A stretch of DNA of 64,000 nucleotides from Woeseiaceae bacterium (GTDB taxonomy: Bacteria > Pseudomonadota > Gammaproteobacteria > Steroidobacterales > Woeseiaceae), in the NCBI GenBank assembly GCA_021773095.1, contig JAJFKR010000006.1, positions 124,001 through 188,000 of the forward strand, written 5' to 3'. Below the pieces are notes generated by a model that did no database searches, was not told the origin of the DNA, and was given only the letters and a program-made list of their open reading frames with translations. The translations under genes were made by a program, and so were the position numbers. Shown piece after piece: positions 37,108-44,635 of this stretch (positions are counted from its first letter, which is position 1; each line of letters opens with the position of its first letter).

Positions 37108-37183
37108 TGGTACTCCCTAGGGGATTCGAACCCCTGTTACCGCCGTGAGAGGGCAGCGTCCTGAACCGCTAGACGAAGGGAGC
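37108..37183 (-). tRNA. tRNA-Glu (anticodon CTC)
   Basis: A complete 76-base cloverleaf with encoded CCA. The acceptor stem pairs GCTCCCT with AGGGAGT (first pair G-T), the T loop is TTCGAAT in a five-pair stem, and the anticodon loop reads CTCTCAC, giving CTC for GAG codons. Overall it is very close to the standard glutamate tRNA, which normally carries TTC. The gene has its own promoter and terminator. Confidence 0.95.
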
Positions 37184-37216
37184 AGAGTATTGGCCGTCCT
37201 GATGGACGGGGGCGCC

Positions 37217-37244
37217 ATTATACGGCCGGGTTTCAAATCCTCAA
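37217..37244 (-). promoter_or_regulatory. Promoter of tRNA-Glu
   Basis: On the - strand TTGAGG (37244-37239), a 16-base spacer and a perfect TATAAT (37222-37217) lie 34 bases before the tRNA 5' end. The predicted leader contains a short hairpin CCGTCC-ATCA-GGACGG (37209-37194). Confidence 0.7.
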
Positions 37245-37330
37245 GTCGAAATCGAACAATTTTGTAATCCCCCGCTCAAGGGCTGGGCTGTTATCATACG
37301 GCGCATTCATTTCTGCCAAGCGAACTTCAT

Positions 37331-38647
37331 TTGAAAAACACCGGGAAAACCGGGTCCAAAGCGCCGAAGGTTATTTCTCGCGCTGGCCACAATGTCTCTC
37401 GAGACGAAATCTCCAAAGCGGCTCTCAAGGTGCTTTATCGCCTGCACAAGGCGGGCTATCAGGCATTTTTGGTCGGCGGTGGTGTGCGCGATGCTATTTT
37501 GGACTTGCACCCAAAGGATTTTGATATCGCGACGGATGCGACGCCCGAAGAGGTTCGCTCGTTATTCAGTAATTGTCGCCTGATCGGCCGACGCTTTCGC
37601 CTGGCGCATGTTCGCTTCGGACGGGAAATTATCGAAGTTGCGACATTCAGAGCGGCCGCCAATCATAAGGACGATGATTCTGCCCACGATACCGAGGGTC
37701 GAATCATTCGCGACAACGTTTACGGCACTATTGACGAAGATGTCTGGCGTCGGGATTTCACCTGCAATGCGCTGTACTACAATATTGCGGATTTCAGCAT
37801 CTGGGATTACACCGACGGTTTCGCGGACGTAAAGAAAAAGCGTCTTGTGTTGATCGGCGATCCGTCACAACGGTTGCGCGAAGATCCGGTACGAATGCTT
37901 CGTGCCGTTCGGTTTGCCGGAAAGCTGGGCTTCACCATCGACAAGAGTGTCGTTGAGGCGATGCGTGGCCACACCAGCCTCCTGACCAACGTACCCGCTG
38001 CCCGCTTGTTTGATGAATTTCTGAAATTATTTCAGTCCGGCTTTGCTGAGGTCACTTTCGACCTGTTGCGCGAGCACAAATTGTTCGGTGAGTTGTTTCC
38101 CGCCACCGATGAAGAGCTATCGAAGGACGAGAAGTACCTGGCGTTCGCTCACGCCGCTCTCAAGAACTCCGACAAGCGCGTTGCCGAGGGCAAGTCGGTT
38201 ACGCCGATGTTCCTGCTGGGAGTTTTCCTGTGGGTACCGATTAAAAAGCTGGCCGAGATTCGGCGCGCCGAAGAAAAAATGTCGGAGTCGCAGTCGCTGA
38301 GTCTTGCCGCGTATGAAATCGTTTCGCAACAACAACGCCGTATATCAATTCCTAAACGCTTCACCGTGCCGATGCGTGAAATGCTGTCGTTACAGCCGCG
38401 TTTCGAGCACAGACGCGGCAAACGTGCAATGAATCTTCTTGAGCATCGACGATTCCGGGCCGCCTACGACTTTATGCTGTTGCAATCCGAGGTGGGTCAG
38501 GCTGATCCGGAGATCGCAAAATTCTGGACCGACGTACAGACGCAGTCGCCTGAAGAGCGTGCGATGAGCTTTCAGATGCAGTCGAAGCCCGGTCAGAAAC
38601 GTCGCCCACGCCGCCGCAGGCGGCGTAAGCCACCGCAGGAATCTTGA
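37331..38647 (+). CDS. pcnB: Poly(A) polymerase I
   Basis: PcnB adds 3' poly(A) tails that mark RNA for decay. The 438-residue protein has the nucleotidyltransferase motif LVGGGVRD (~47-54) with the DFD metal-binding pair (63-65), and the GRRFRLAHV segment (~86-94) of the poly(A) polymerase branch. The Arg-rich C-terminus (RPRRRRRRKP) likely binds RNA. The start is TTG at 37331; no in-frame ATG or GTG lies upstream within 40 bases and there is no clear ribosome-binding site. Escherichia coli pcnB also uses a non-standard start (AUU), so low initiation may be conserved. folK follows immediately. Confidence 0.94.
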   Translation: MKNTGKTGSKAPKVISRAGHNVSRDEISKAALKVLYRLHKAGYQAFLVGGGVRDAILDLHPKDFDIATDATPEEVRSLFSNCRLIGRRFRLAHVRFGREIIEVATFRAAANHKDDDSAHDTEGRIIRDNVYGTIDEDVWRRDFTCNALYYNIADFSIWDYTDGFADVKKKRLVLIGDPSQRLREDPVRMLRAVRFAGKLGFTIDKSVVEAMRGHTSLLTNVPAARLFDEFLKLFQSGFAEVTFDLLREHKLFGELFPATDEELSKDEKYLAFAHAALKNSDKRVAEGKSVTPMFLLGVFLWVPIKKLAEIRRAEEKMSESQSLSLAAYEIVSQQQRRISIPKRFTVPMREMLSLQPRFEHRRGKRAMNLLEHRRFRAAYDFMLLQSEVGQADPEIAKFWTDVQTQSPEERAMSFQMQSKPGQKRRPRRRRRRKPPQES

Positions 38648-39151
38648 ATGGTCAGCGACGGGAATCGCTGGCTTCCAGCCTACGTTGGCCTGGGCAGCAA
38701 TTTGCAGGGGCCGGCACGTCAACTTGAAAACACGTTTGAGTTGCTCGACGAAATTTCTGATACCCGACTGATCAGGCGCTCGGCGCTGTATCGTTCGGCT
38801 CCTTTCGGCGGAGTTGAGCAGCCGGATTTCGCCAATGCTGTCGCTGCGCTGCTGACGCGTTTGTCGGCACAGACGCTTTTGGGCGAGTTACAGCGAATCG
38901 AGACCGAACGCGGTCGCGAGCGCGGTGCTATTCAGTGGGGACCACGAATCCTTGATCTGGACCTGTTGGTCTATTCAAGCCAGACAATTGACACGCCGGG
39001 CCTGACGATTCCGCATCCGGGCATCAGCGAGCGAAATTTTGTATTGTTGCCTCTTGTAGATGTGGCGCCGGACCTCAATATTCCCGGCCTGGGGCCGATC
39101 AGATCTCTTGAAGTCAGTCTTGGTAACCCCGCGATTTCGCGCATTGGATAA
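38648..39151 (+). CDS. folK: 6-hydroxymethyl-7,8-dihydropterin pyrophosphokinase
   Basis: HPPK transfers pyrophosphate from ATP to the pterin in folate biosynthesis. The 167-residue protein has the YVGLGSNL start (~12-19), the RSALYRSAPFGG segment (~44-55), and the signature WGPRILDLDLL (~98-108) whose two aspartates bind magnesium. The ATG is directly adjacent to the pcnB stop, the usual pcnB-folK pairing. Confidence 0.95.
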   Translation: MVSDGNRWLPAYVGLGSNLQGPARQLENTFELLDEISDTRLIRRSALYRSAPFGGVEQPDFANAVAALLTRLSAQTLLGELQRIETERGRERGAIQWGPRILDLDLLVYSSQTIDTPGLTIPHPGISERNFVLLPLVDVAPDLNIPGLGPIRSLEVSLGNPAISRIG

Positions 39152-39160
39152 AGGAAACCA

Positions 39161-39835
39161 GTGACCGTTAGTCAACTCAGGAAGCCCGCCAATACCACGC
39201 GCTACATAGCTATCGAGGGACCGATTGGTGTCGGGAAGACCGCCCTGGCCAGACGGCTGGCCGACAGTTTGTCGGCCGACCTGGTGCTTGAGGAGTTTGA
39301 AGAAAATCCGTTTCTCGAGCGATTCTATCGTGATGGTCGATCGGCGGCATTGCCCGCACAGATGTTTTTCTTGTTTGCGCGGGCACGACAAATAGAGCAA
39401 TTGCGACAACCTGATCTGTTTTCAAGTGTTCGGATTTCTGACTATCTTTTCACGCGGGACCGCTTGTTCGCCGAGTTGAATCTGGACAGAGAAGAACTGA
39501 AACTCTATGAGCAGATTGCAGATAATCTGGCGGTTGATGCGCCGGTTCCGGATCTCGTCATCTATTTGCAGGCATCGGTCGACGCTATTTCGCAGCGGCT
39601 GATTCGCCGCGATGCGCCCACAGATCGATTTGTGGAGCGCAACTATCTCGAGCGCCTGACCGATGCTTATTCCCGGTTTTTTCACAACTATGACGATGGC
39701 CCGCTTTTGATCGTCAATGCTTCGCAGATTGACCTGGTCAACAACGACGCAGACTATGAGCAACTTTTTGCACAAATCGAAAGCACAACGGGCGGTCGTC
39801 ATTTCTTCAATCCCGCGGCCGCCGCGCTTGCCTGA
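39161..39835 (+). CDS. Deoxynucleoside kinase
   Basis: A 224-residue P-loop kinase of the dNK/dGK-dAK family that phosphorylates deoxynucleosides for salvage. Walker A GPIGVGKT is at 20-27, followed by an EEFEENPFL substrate-site segment (~45-53) and an SDYLFTRDRLFAE segment (~90-102). The LID region has ISQRLIRRDAPTDR with RNYLERL nearby. The specific nucleoside (dA or dG) is not evident. It starts with GTG, 9 bases after folK, and precedes panB, so it is in the pcnB-folK-panBC operon. Confidence 0.88.
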   Translation: MTVSQLRKPANTTRYIAIEGPIGVGKTALARRLADSLSADLVLEEFEENPFLERFYRDGRSAALPAQMFFLFARARQIEQLRQPDLFSSVRISDYLFTRDRLFAELNLDREELKLYEQIADNLAVDAPVPDLVIYLQASVDAISQRLIRRDAPTDRFVERNYLERLTDAYSRFFHNYDDGPLLIVNASQIDLVNNDADYEQLFAQIESTTGGRHFFNPAAAALA

Positions 39836-39863
39836 TATCTCACGCCTGATACCCTGACAGCCT

Positions 39864-40694
39864 ATGTACACACAACTTGAACAACGCGGTATGTCCGAGC
39901 CGCCGGTAAACGTTTCCACTCTTCGAAAAATGAAGCACGAAGGTGAGCCGATCGCGTGCATCACCGCATACGATGCCAGTTATGCAGCGTTAGTCGATAC
40001 TGCGGGCGCGGACCTGGTCCTGGTGGGCGATTCGCTCGGTATGGTTATTCAGGGGCACGACACAACGGTGCCGGTGACTGTGGATGACATCATTTATCAC
40101 TCGCGAACTGTCGCACGCGGATTGCGTCGCGCGTTTTTGGTCGCTGATATGCCGTTCATGAGCTACACCAAACCTGGCATAGCGCTCGACAATGCCGTGC
40201 GGTTGATGCAGGAAGGCGGCGCCATGATGATCAAGCTGGAAGGCGGTGATGATCAGGTAGAAATTGTCGAGCATCTTGCACGCCACGATATTCCGGTTTG
40301 TGCACATCTTGGCTTGAAGCCGCAGTCCGTCCACAAGATTGGTGGTTTCAAGGTGCAGGGCAGGGATCCGGACAAGGCGAAAGAAATGCTAGCGTCCGCG
40401 AAGCGCTTGCAGGATGCCGGGGCTGATATCGTTTTGCTCGAGTGTGTGCCGAATGAGGCGGGCAAAATTGTTACCGAAGCTCTGGAGGTTCCTGTGATTG
40501 GAATTGGAGCGGGTCCGGATGTCGACGGTCAAATTCTGGTGCTGTACGACATCCTCGATATTACGAAAGGTCGCACGCCAAAATTTGTCAAGAATTTTCA
40601 AGCTGGCTGTGACTCTCCGTATCTTGCCGTGCAGTCATTTGTACGTGAAGTAAAAGCAGGCGATTATCCTGCACCTGAACACTGCTTTTCCTGA
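39864..40694 (+). CDS. panB: 3-methyl-2-oxobutanoate hydroxymethyltransferase
   Basis: PanB makes ketopantoate from alpha-ketoisovalerate, the first step of pantothenate synthesis. The 276-residue product has the VLVGDSLGMVIQGHDTT segment (~51-67) with magnesium-binding Asp, the DMPFMSY motif (~94-100) and the GIGAGPDVDGQ segment (~213-223). The ATG at 39864 is used; an ATG at 39891 would also leave the whole conserved domain, and neither has a clear ribosome-binding site. panC follows 21 bases later. Confidence 0.95.
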   Translation: MYTQLEQRGMSEPPVNVSTLRKMKHEGEPIACITAYDASYAALVDTAGADLVLVGDSLGMVIQGHDTTVPVTVDDIIYHSRTVARGLRRAFLVADMPFMSYTKPGIALDNAVRLMQEGGAMMIKLEGGDDQVEIVEHLARHDIPVCAHLGLKPQSVHKIGGFKVQGRDPDKAKEMLASAKRLQDAGADIVLLECVPNEAGKIVTEALEVPVIGIGAGPDVDGQILVLYDILDITKGRTPKFVKNFQAGCDSPYLAVQSFVREVKAGDYPAPEHCFS

Positions 40695-40715
40695 CCTTTT
40701 CAACGCGCATTATTC

Positions 40716-41564
40716 ATGATTGTCGTTCACACGAAAAAAGAGCTTGATGAGCAATTGGCAGAGTGGCGTCAACAGGGCGATCACATTGCTTTGGTACCAA
40801 CGATGGGCAACTTGCATGCCGGACACGTATCGCTGGTCGAATTGGCGCGCGAACACTCGGAGCGAGCCATTGTCAGCATTTTCGTCAATCCTACTCAATT
40901 TGGTGAGGGTGAGGATTTTGAGGATTATCCACGTACGCTCGAGCGCGACACAAGACGACTAAAACAGTCGGCGGCCGATCTGATCTTCGCTCCGGATGTT
41001 GAAACCATGTATCCGTTTGGCTTAAAAGATGCGACTACTATTTCTGTGCCGAGAATTACGGAAAACTTTTGTGGTGCAAGTCGCCCTGGCCATTTCGATG
41101 GCGTAACGTCAGTGGTAGCCCGACTGATTGCCCTCGTACAACCGGACACGGCCTTTTTTGGTCAAAAGGATTACCAACAACAGTTGGTTATTCGACATAT
41201 GTGTTTGGACCTCAATCTGCCGGTCACGATTATGACGGGCGAAACGGTCCGGGACGAGGACGGTCTCGCGATGAGTTCGCGCAATCAATACCTGACCGAT
41301 GTCGAACGTGCGAATGCGCCCGTTTTGTTCCGGGTCTTATCAGCGGTTGGTAGCGATCTTCAGAACGGCCGCCGGGATTTTGAAGCGCTTGAAGCAGAGT
41401 CGATATCCAAACTGAGCGATGCAGGGTTTGATGTGGACTACTTTTCGATTCGTCGTGCGCAGAATCTGGAAATCCCGGATCGCGATTGCGACGAACTGGT
41501 AGTGCTTGCGGCTGCGAACCTGGGGAAGGCGCGCTTGATCGACAATACGGTTGTGACTATCTAA
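40716..41564 (+). CDS. panC: Pantoate-beta-alanine ligase
   Basis: PanC condenses pantoate and beta-alanine with ATP to form pantothenate. The 282-residue protein shows the class I synthetase-like motifs VPTMGNLHAGH (~28-38), the FVNPTQFGEGEDF segment (~57-69), and MSSRNQYL (~187-194) near the KMSKS position. It ends the pcnB-folK-dNK-panB-panC series. Its stop shares CTAA with the stop of the convergent GGDEF gene. Confidence 0.96.
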   Translation: MIVVHTKKELDEQLAEWRQQGDHIALVPTMGNLHAGHVSLVELAREHSERAIVSIFVNPTQFGEGEDFEDYPRTLERDTRRLKQSAADLIFAPDVETMYPFGLKDATTISVPRITENFCGASRPGHFDGVTSVVARLIALVQPDTAFFGQKDYQQQLVIRHMCLDLNLPVTIMTGETVRDEDGLAMSSRNQYLTDVERANAPVLFRVLSAVGSDLQNGRRDFEALEAESISKLSDAGFDVDYFSIRRAQNLEIPDRDCDELVVLAAANLGKARLIDNTVVTI

Positions 41565-42529
41565 TCAGAGACGACATTTCGCCCGGCATGTTTCGCGCGA
41601 TACAGGGCAGCATCGGCGGCGCGTGTCAGTGAGTCCAGACTTCCCTGTGGGGCCATTTCCGCAATTCCCATCGAAATCTGTACCGGTACCTGAATCAGGG
41701 AGTCGCTGCCGTCATTTGAGTTGCCGCTGACTGCTTTGCGAACACGGTCACCGATGACGAGTGCTTGCTTGCGGGTCGTCCCCGGCAGCAAGACCGCGAA
41801 TTCATCACCACCGTAACGCACCAGCAAGTCCCGGGGACGAAATTGAGTTCGTAAAATTCTGGATACGGTAGACAGTGCCCGGTCTCCTGCGATGTGCCCG
41901 AACATATCGTTAAACTGTTTGAAGTTATCGATGTCGATCATCATCATCGAGACAGGCTGTTCTTTCATGAGGCAGCGATCGATTTCCGCCGGAAAGTTCG
42001 CCAGCATGGAATGTCGGTTCGAGAGACTGGTCAGTGCATCCGTTGAGGCATGGCGCTCGAATTTCTTGATTTCACCAAAGCTATCGGCGATGACGCGATT
42101 ATGGCTGCGCACGCGTTCCGAAAGTACCACCAGTAAGTTCTTGGCAAAATCATGTGACGCATCGACCATCTCCCACAAGATCGACTGATGTATTAGCAGC
42201 AAGTGCGAATCTTCGGCGCCGATCACAAAAGCCGAGGGGTCACGATCCTCAATAATCGACATCTCACCGACGCAGTCACCGACATCCATTGTTGCCAGTG
42301 CGGGTGTGTCTGCCGAGCCGACGTGAATGTTGAGACTGCCCGATAGCACTATAAAGACGTGCTCGTTCCTGACGCCGGGAGAGAGCAACAATTCACCCGT
42401 CGCAAGATCACGCCGGTCACAACGCTGCAGAAGGCCGTGAACGTCATCCGGCTGCACGCCCTTGAACAACTCGAGGCTATCGAGCAGTGAGCGTTTATAA
42501 TCCGAATTTATGGCCAATGACTGCGGCAA
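41561..42529 (-). CDS. Diguanylate cyclase with N-terminal cyclic-nucleotide-binding domain
   Basis: The protein joins a cNMP-binding (CAP_ED-like) domain (~25-130) to a GGDEF domain that makes cyclic-di-GMP. The active-site motif RYGGDEF is intact (~239-243), and an inhibitory I-site RPRD sits five residues before it, so product feedback is expected. In the cNMP domain the segment GDCVGEMSI followed by R-D-P-S-A resembles the phosphate-binding cassette. I chose TTG at 42529 because AAGGGAG lies 6 bases before it. A GTG at 42631 would extend the protein by 34 residues over a CRP-like operator and is less likely. With 322 residues it may join cAMP and c-di-GMP signalling. Confidence 0.88.
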   Translation of the reverse strand: MPQSLAINSDYKRSLLDSLELFKGVQPDDVHGLLQRCDRRDLATGELLLSPGVRNEHVFIVLSGSLNIHVGSADTPALATMDVGDCVGEMSIIEDRDPSAFVIGAEDSHLLLIHQSILWEMVDASHDFAKNLLVVLSERVRSHNRVIADSFGEIKKFERHASTDALTSLSNRHSMLANFPAEIDRCLMKEQPVSMMMIDIDNFKQFNDMFGHIAGDRALSTVSRILRTQFRPRDLLVRYGGDEFAVLLPGTTRKQALVIGDRVRKAVSGNSNDGSDSLIQVPVQISMGIAEMAPQGSLDSLTRAADAALYRAKHAGRNVVSD

Positions 42530-42614
42530 AGTCGACTCCCTTATGACCTGAGAGATTGTTACGATTTTTGCGGGGAATAAACATCGACCAGCACACAGAT
42601 TTGTTCCAAACCCG

Positions 42615-42634
42615 AATGTGACACAAGTCACTAG
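42615..42634. promoter_or_regulatory. CRP-like operator upstream of the cNMP-GGDEF gene
   Basis: AATGTGACACAAGTCACTAG contains TGTGA-N6-TCACT, nine of ten positions of the CRP core TGTGA-N6-TCACA. It lies ~90-105 bases before the TTG start of the diguanylate cyclase gene and overlaps the last codons of ppk2. Confidence 0.55.
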
Positions 42635-43500
42635 TCGTCGTTACAGAGCTCAGCGCGTGATTCTGAAAACTCGGATCTCTCCTCCGCGGACGGCTCCGGA
42701 TAGCGCAAGCCAATACCCTGCAACGCATCAATAACTAATTCCGCGACACGGGCGCGCATGTACGGTTTATCATCTGCTGGTATGGCGTACCACGGCGCCC
42801 AGGGCCGGGAGGTCGCATTCAAGGCCTCCTGATAGGCAAGCATGTAGTCGTCCCAGTAGCGTCTTTCAACAACATCGCCCGGTTCGAACTTCCAGTTCTT
42901 TGCCGGATCGTCGAGGCGTGCAAGAAAGCGTCGCTTTTGTTCGTCCCTGGAGACGTTCAACCAGAACTTCAATATTACTGTGCCATTGCGTGCGAGATGC
43001 TCTTCCTGCTGGCGAATGGAGATCAATCGCTCGTCCCATATTGTTTCGAGGTTTATCTCGCCCGGCAACTTTTGATGACTCAGGATGCCCGGATGCACAC
43101 GTACCGCCAAAACCTCTTCATACTGGCTGCGGTTAAAGATGCCGATGCGGCCGCGTTCCGGCAGTCGACAGGTCGTACGCCACAGAAAATCGTGATCGAG
43201 TTCAAGACTGGAAGGTTTCTTGAAACTGAATACCTGACAGCCGGACGGGTCGATGCCCTGCATCACTGATCGAATGGTGCTGTCTTTGCCGGCCGCATCC
43301 ATGGCCTGAAATACCAGCAAGACAGAATGGCAGTCACCCGCGGCAAGAACCCTCTGCAAAGTACTGAGGTTTTCAGTCGCTTTGCGGCGGTGCTTTCCCT
43401 TGTGTGCGTGACCATCGGTTTGCGGCACAGTGCTTGCTTTCGAAATGTAGAAGTCGCCGTTGTAAGAAACCAGGTAGGGCGAGTCGGGTGCCTCAAACAT
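42631..43500 (-). CDS. ppk2: Polyphosphate kinase 2 family protein
   Basis: PPK2 enzymes transfer phosphate between polyphosphate and nucleotides. The 289-residue single-domain protein has Walker A MDAAGKDST (~67-75) and Walker B-like IGIFNRSQYEEVLAVRVH (~119-136). It also has a lid segment with RRFLARLDDPAKNWKF. The DAAGKD variant and overall layout fit the class III group, which can phosphorylate both AMP and ADP; classes I and II usually have other residues here. Class assignment by eye is uncertain. It lies between queG and the diguanylate cyclase gene on the same strand. Confidence 0.88.
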   Translation of the reverse strand: MFEAPDSPYLVSYNGDFYISKASTVPQTDGHAHKGKHRRKATENLSTLQRVLAAGDCHSVLLVFQAMDAAGKDSTIRSVMQGIDPSGCQVFSFKKPSSLELDHDFLWRTTCRLPERGRIGIFNRSQYEEVLAVRVHPGILSHQKLPGEINLETIWDERLISIRQQEEHLARNGTVILKFWLNVSRDEQKRRFLARLDDPAKNWKFEPGDVVERRYWDDYMLAYQEALNATSRPWAPWYAIPADDKPYMRARVAELVIDALQGIGLRYPEPSAEERSEFSESRAELCNDD

Positions 43501-43512
43501 AGTCGGTCTCCG

Positions 43513-44598
43513 TCACTGTTTATTTCCTTTATGTTGTTCGAGTGCCCACTGTACATGTTCGGCGATCACTGGCGAATCATCGAGCTGGCGTGTTTCAAGT
43601 GCCGCGATGACTTCAGGCGTTGAATCTGCGTTACCGAGAGCGACTGCAATATTTCGCAGCCAGCGCTGAAATCCGATTCTTCGGATGGCGCTGCCTTCGG
43701 TTTTTTCGAGCCAGGTTGTCTCACTCCACAAGAATAATTCTGTGAGCTTTGCTGTATCCAGGCCATGACGAGGTGCGAAATCTGCCTCGCTCGTGGGTTT
43801 CGCAAACTTATTCCACGGGCAAAATAACTGGCAGTCATCGCAGCCGTAAATTCGATTGCCAATGTCTTTGCGAAATTTGACCGGAATTGCATCCTTGTTT
43901 TCGATCGTCAAATAGGAAATGCAGCGTCTCGCGTCGAGAGAGTAGGGCGCGACGATTGCCTGGGTTGGGCAAATATCGATGCAGGCGGTGCACGTGCCGC
44001 AATGGGATGTTTCTGCTACGTCAACGGGCAATGGTAAGTCGGTGTACAACTCGCCCAGAAAAAACCACGACCCGGAGTCCCGATCGATTACGTTGGTGTG
44101 TTTGCCGACCCAACCGATGCCGGCCTTTTCAGCCAGTGCTTTTTCGAGTACCGGCGCACTGTCCACGAATACGCGGTAACCGAATTCGCCGATATTCTCT
44201 TCAATGCGCCGCGCTAGTGCTCGCAAGCGACCTCTAAGTACTTTGTGATAATCCCGTCCCAGGGCATATCGTGATATGTAGGCACTGGAGCCGTCATCCA
44301 GCCTCTGTCTGGCCTCATCCTGCGCTTCGGGCAGGTAGTCCATGCGCACCGAGATCACGCGCAGCGTGCCGGGTACCAGTTCTTCCGGGCGGCTGCGCTT
44401 GCGGCCGTGTCGTTCCATGTAGCTCATCGAACCGTGATATTTGGCTCGCAACCAGTCGGTGAGACGGCCCTCGGCCTGACTGAGGTCAATGTCTGCAATA
44501 CCGGTTTGTTGAAAGCCGAGCTCGCCACACCATGCGATGACTTTGCTCTTGAGCACAGTCATTTCGGTATCGCTGTATTTATGCGCAGGTATCGTCAA
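43513..44598 (-). CDS. queG: Epoxyqueuosine reductase
   Basis: QueG is a cobalamin-dependent Fe-S enzyme that reduces epoxyqueuosine to queuosine in tRNA. The 361-residue protein has the first ferredoxin motif CGTCTACIDICP (~188-199) and a second with RRCISY, GCDDCQLFCP (~225-260), which bind two [4Fe-4S] clusters. The DSAPVLEK-AEKAGIGW-GKH segment near 145-165 is family-typical. C-terminal HEAT-like residues follow. It is divergent from nnrDE with 37 bases between them, a conserved arrangement. Confidence 0.95.
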   Translation of the reverse strand: MTIPAHKYSDTEMTVLKSKVIAWCGELGFQQTGIADIDLSQAEGRLTDWLRAKYHGSMSYMERHGRKRSRPEELVPGTLRVISVRMDYLPEAQDEARQRLDDGSSAYISRYALGRDYHKVLRGRLRALARRIEENIGEFGYRVFVDSAPVLEKALAEKAGIGWVGKHTNVIDRDSGSWFFLGELYTDLPLPVDVAETSHCGTCTACIDICPTQAIVAPYSLDARRCISYLTIENKDAIPVKFRKDIGNRIYGCDDCQLFCPWNKFAKPTSEADFAPRHGLDTAKLTELFLWSETTWLEKTEGSAIRRIGFQRWLRNIAVALGNADSTPEVIAALETRQLDDSPVIAEHVQWALEQHKGNKQ

Positions 44599-44600
44599 TG

Positions 44601-44628
44601 TTTGATCCGTCTGAAGTCACAGTATAAT
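44601..44628 (+). promoter_or_regulatory. Promoter of nnrDE-tsaE giving a possibly leaderless mRNA
   Basis: TTTGAT (44601-44606), a 16-base spacer and a perfect TATAAT (44623-44628) lie upstream of nnrDE. Only 7 bases separate the -10 from the ATG at 44636, so transcription would begin at or within one or two bases of the start codon. Confidence 0.55.
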
Positions 44629-44635
44629 CACGACC

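Noticed and set aside
42530..42631. N-terminal extension of the GGDEF protein from the GTG at 42631
   Set aside because: Covers a CRP-like operator and a spacer; the internal TTG has a strong ribosome-binding site.
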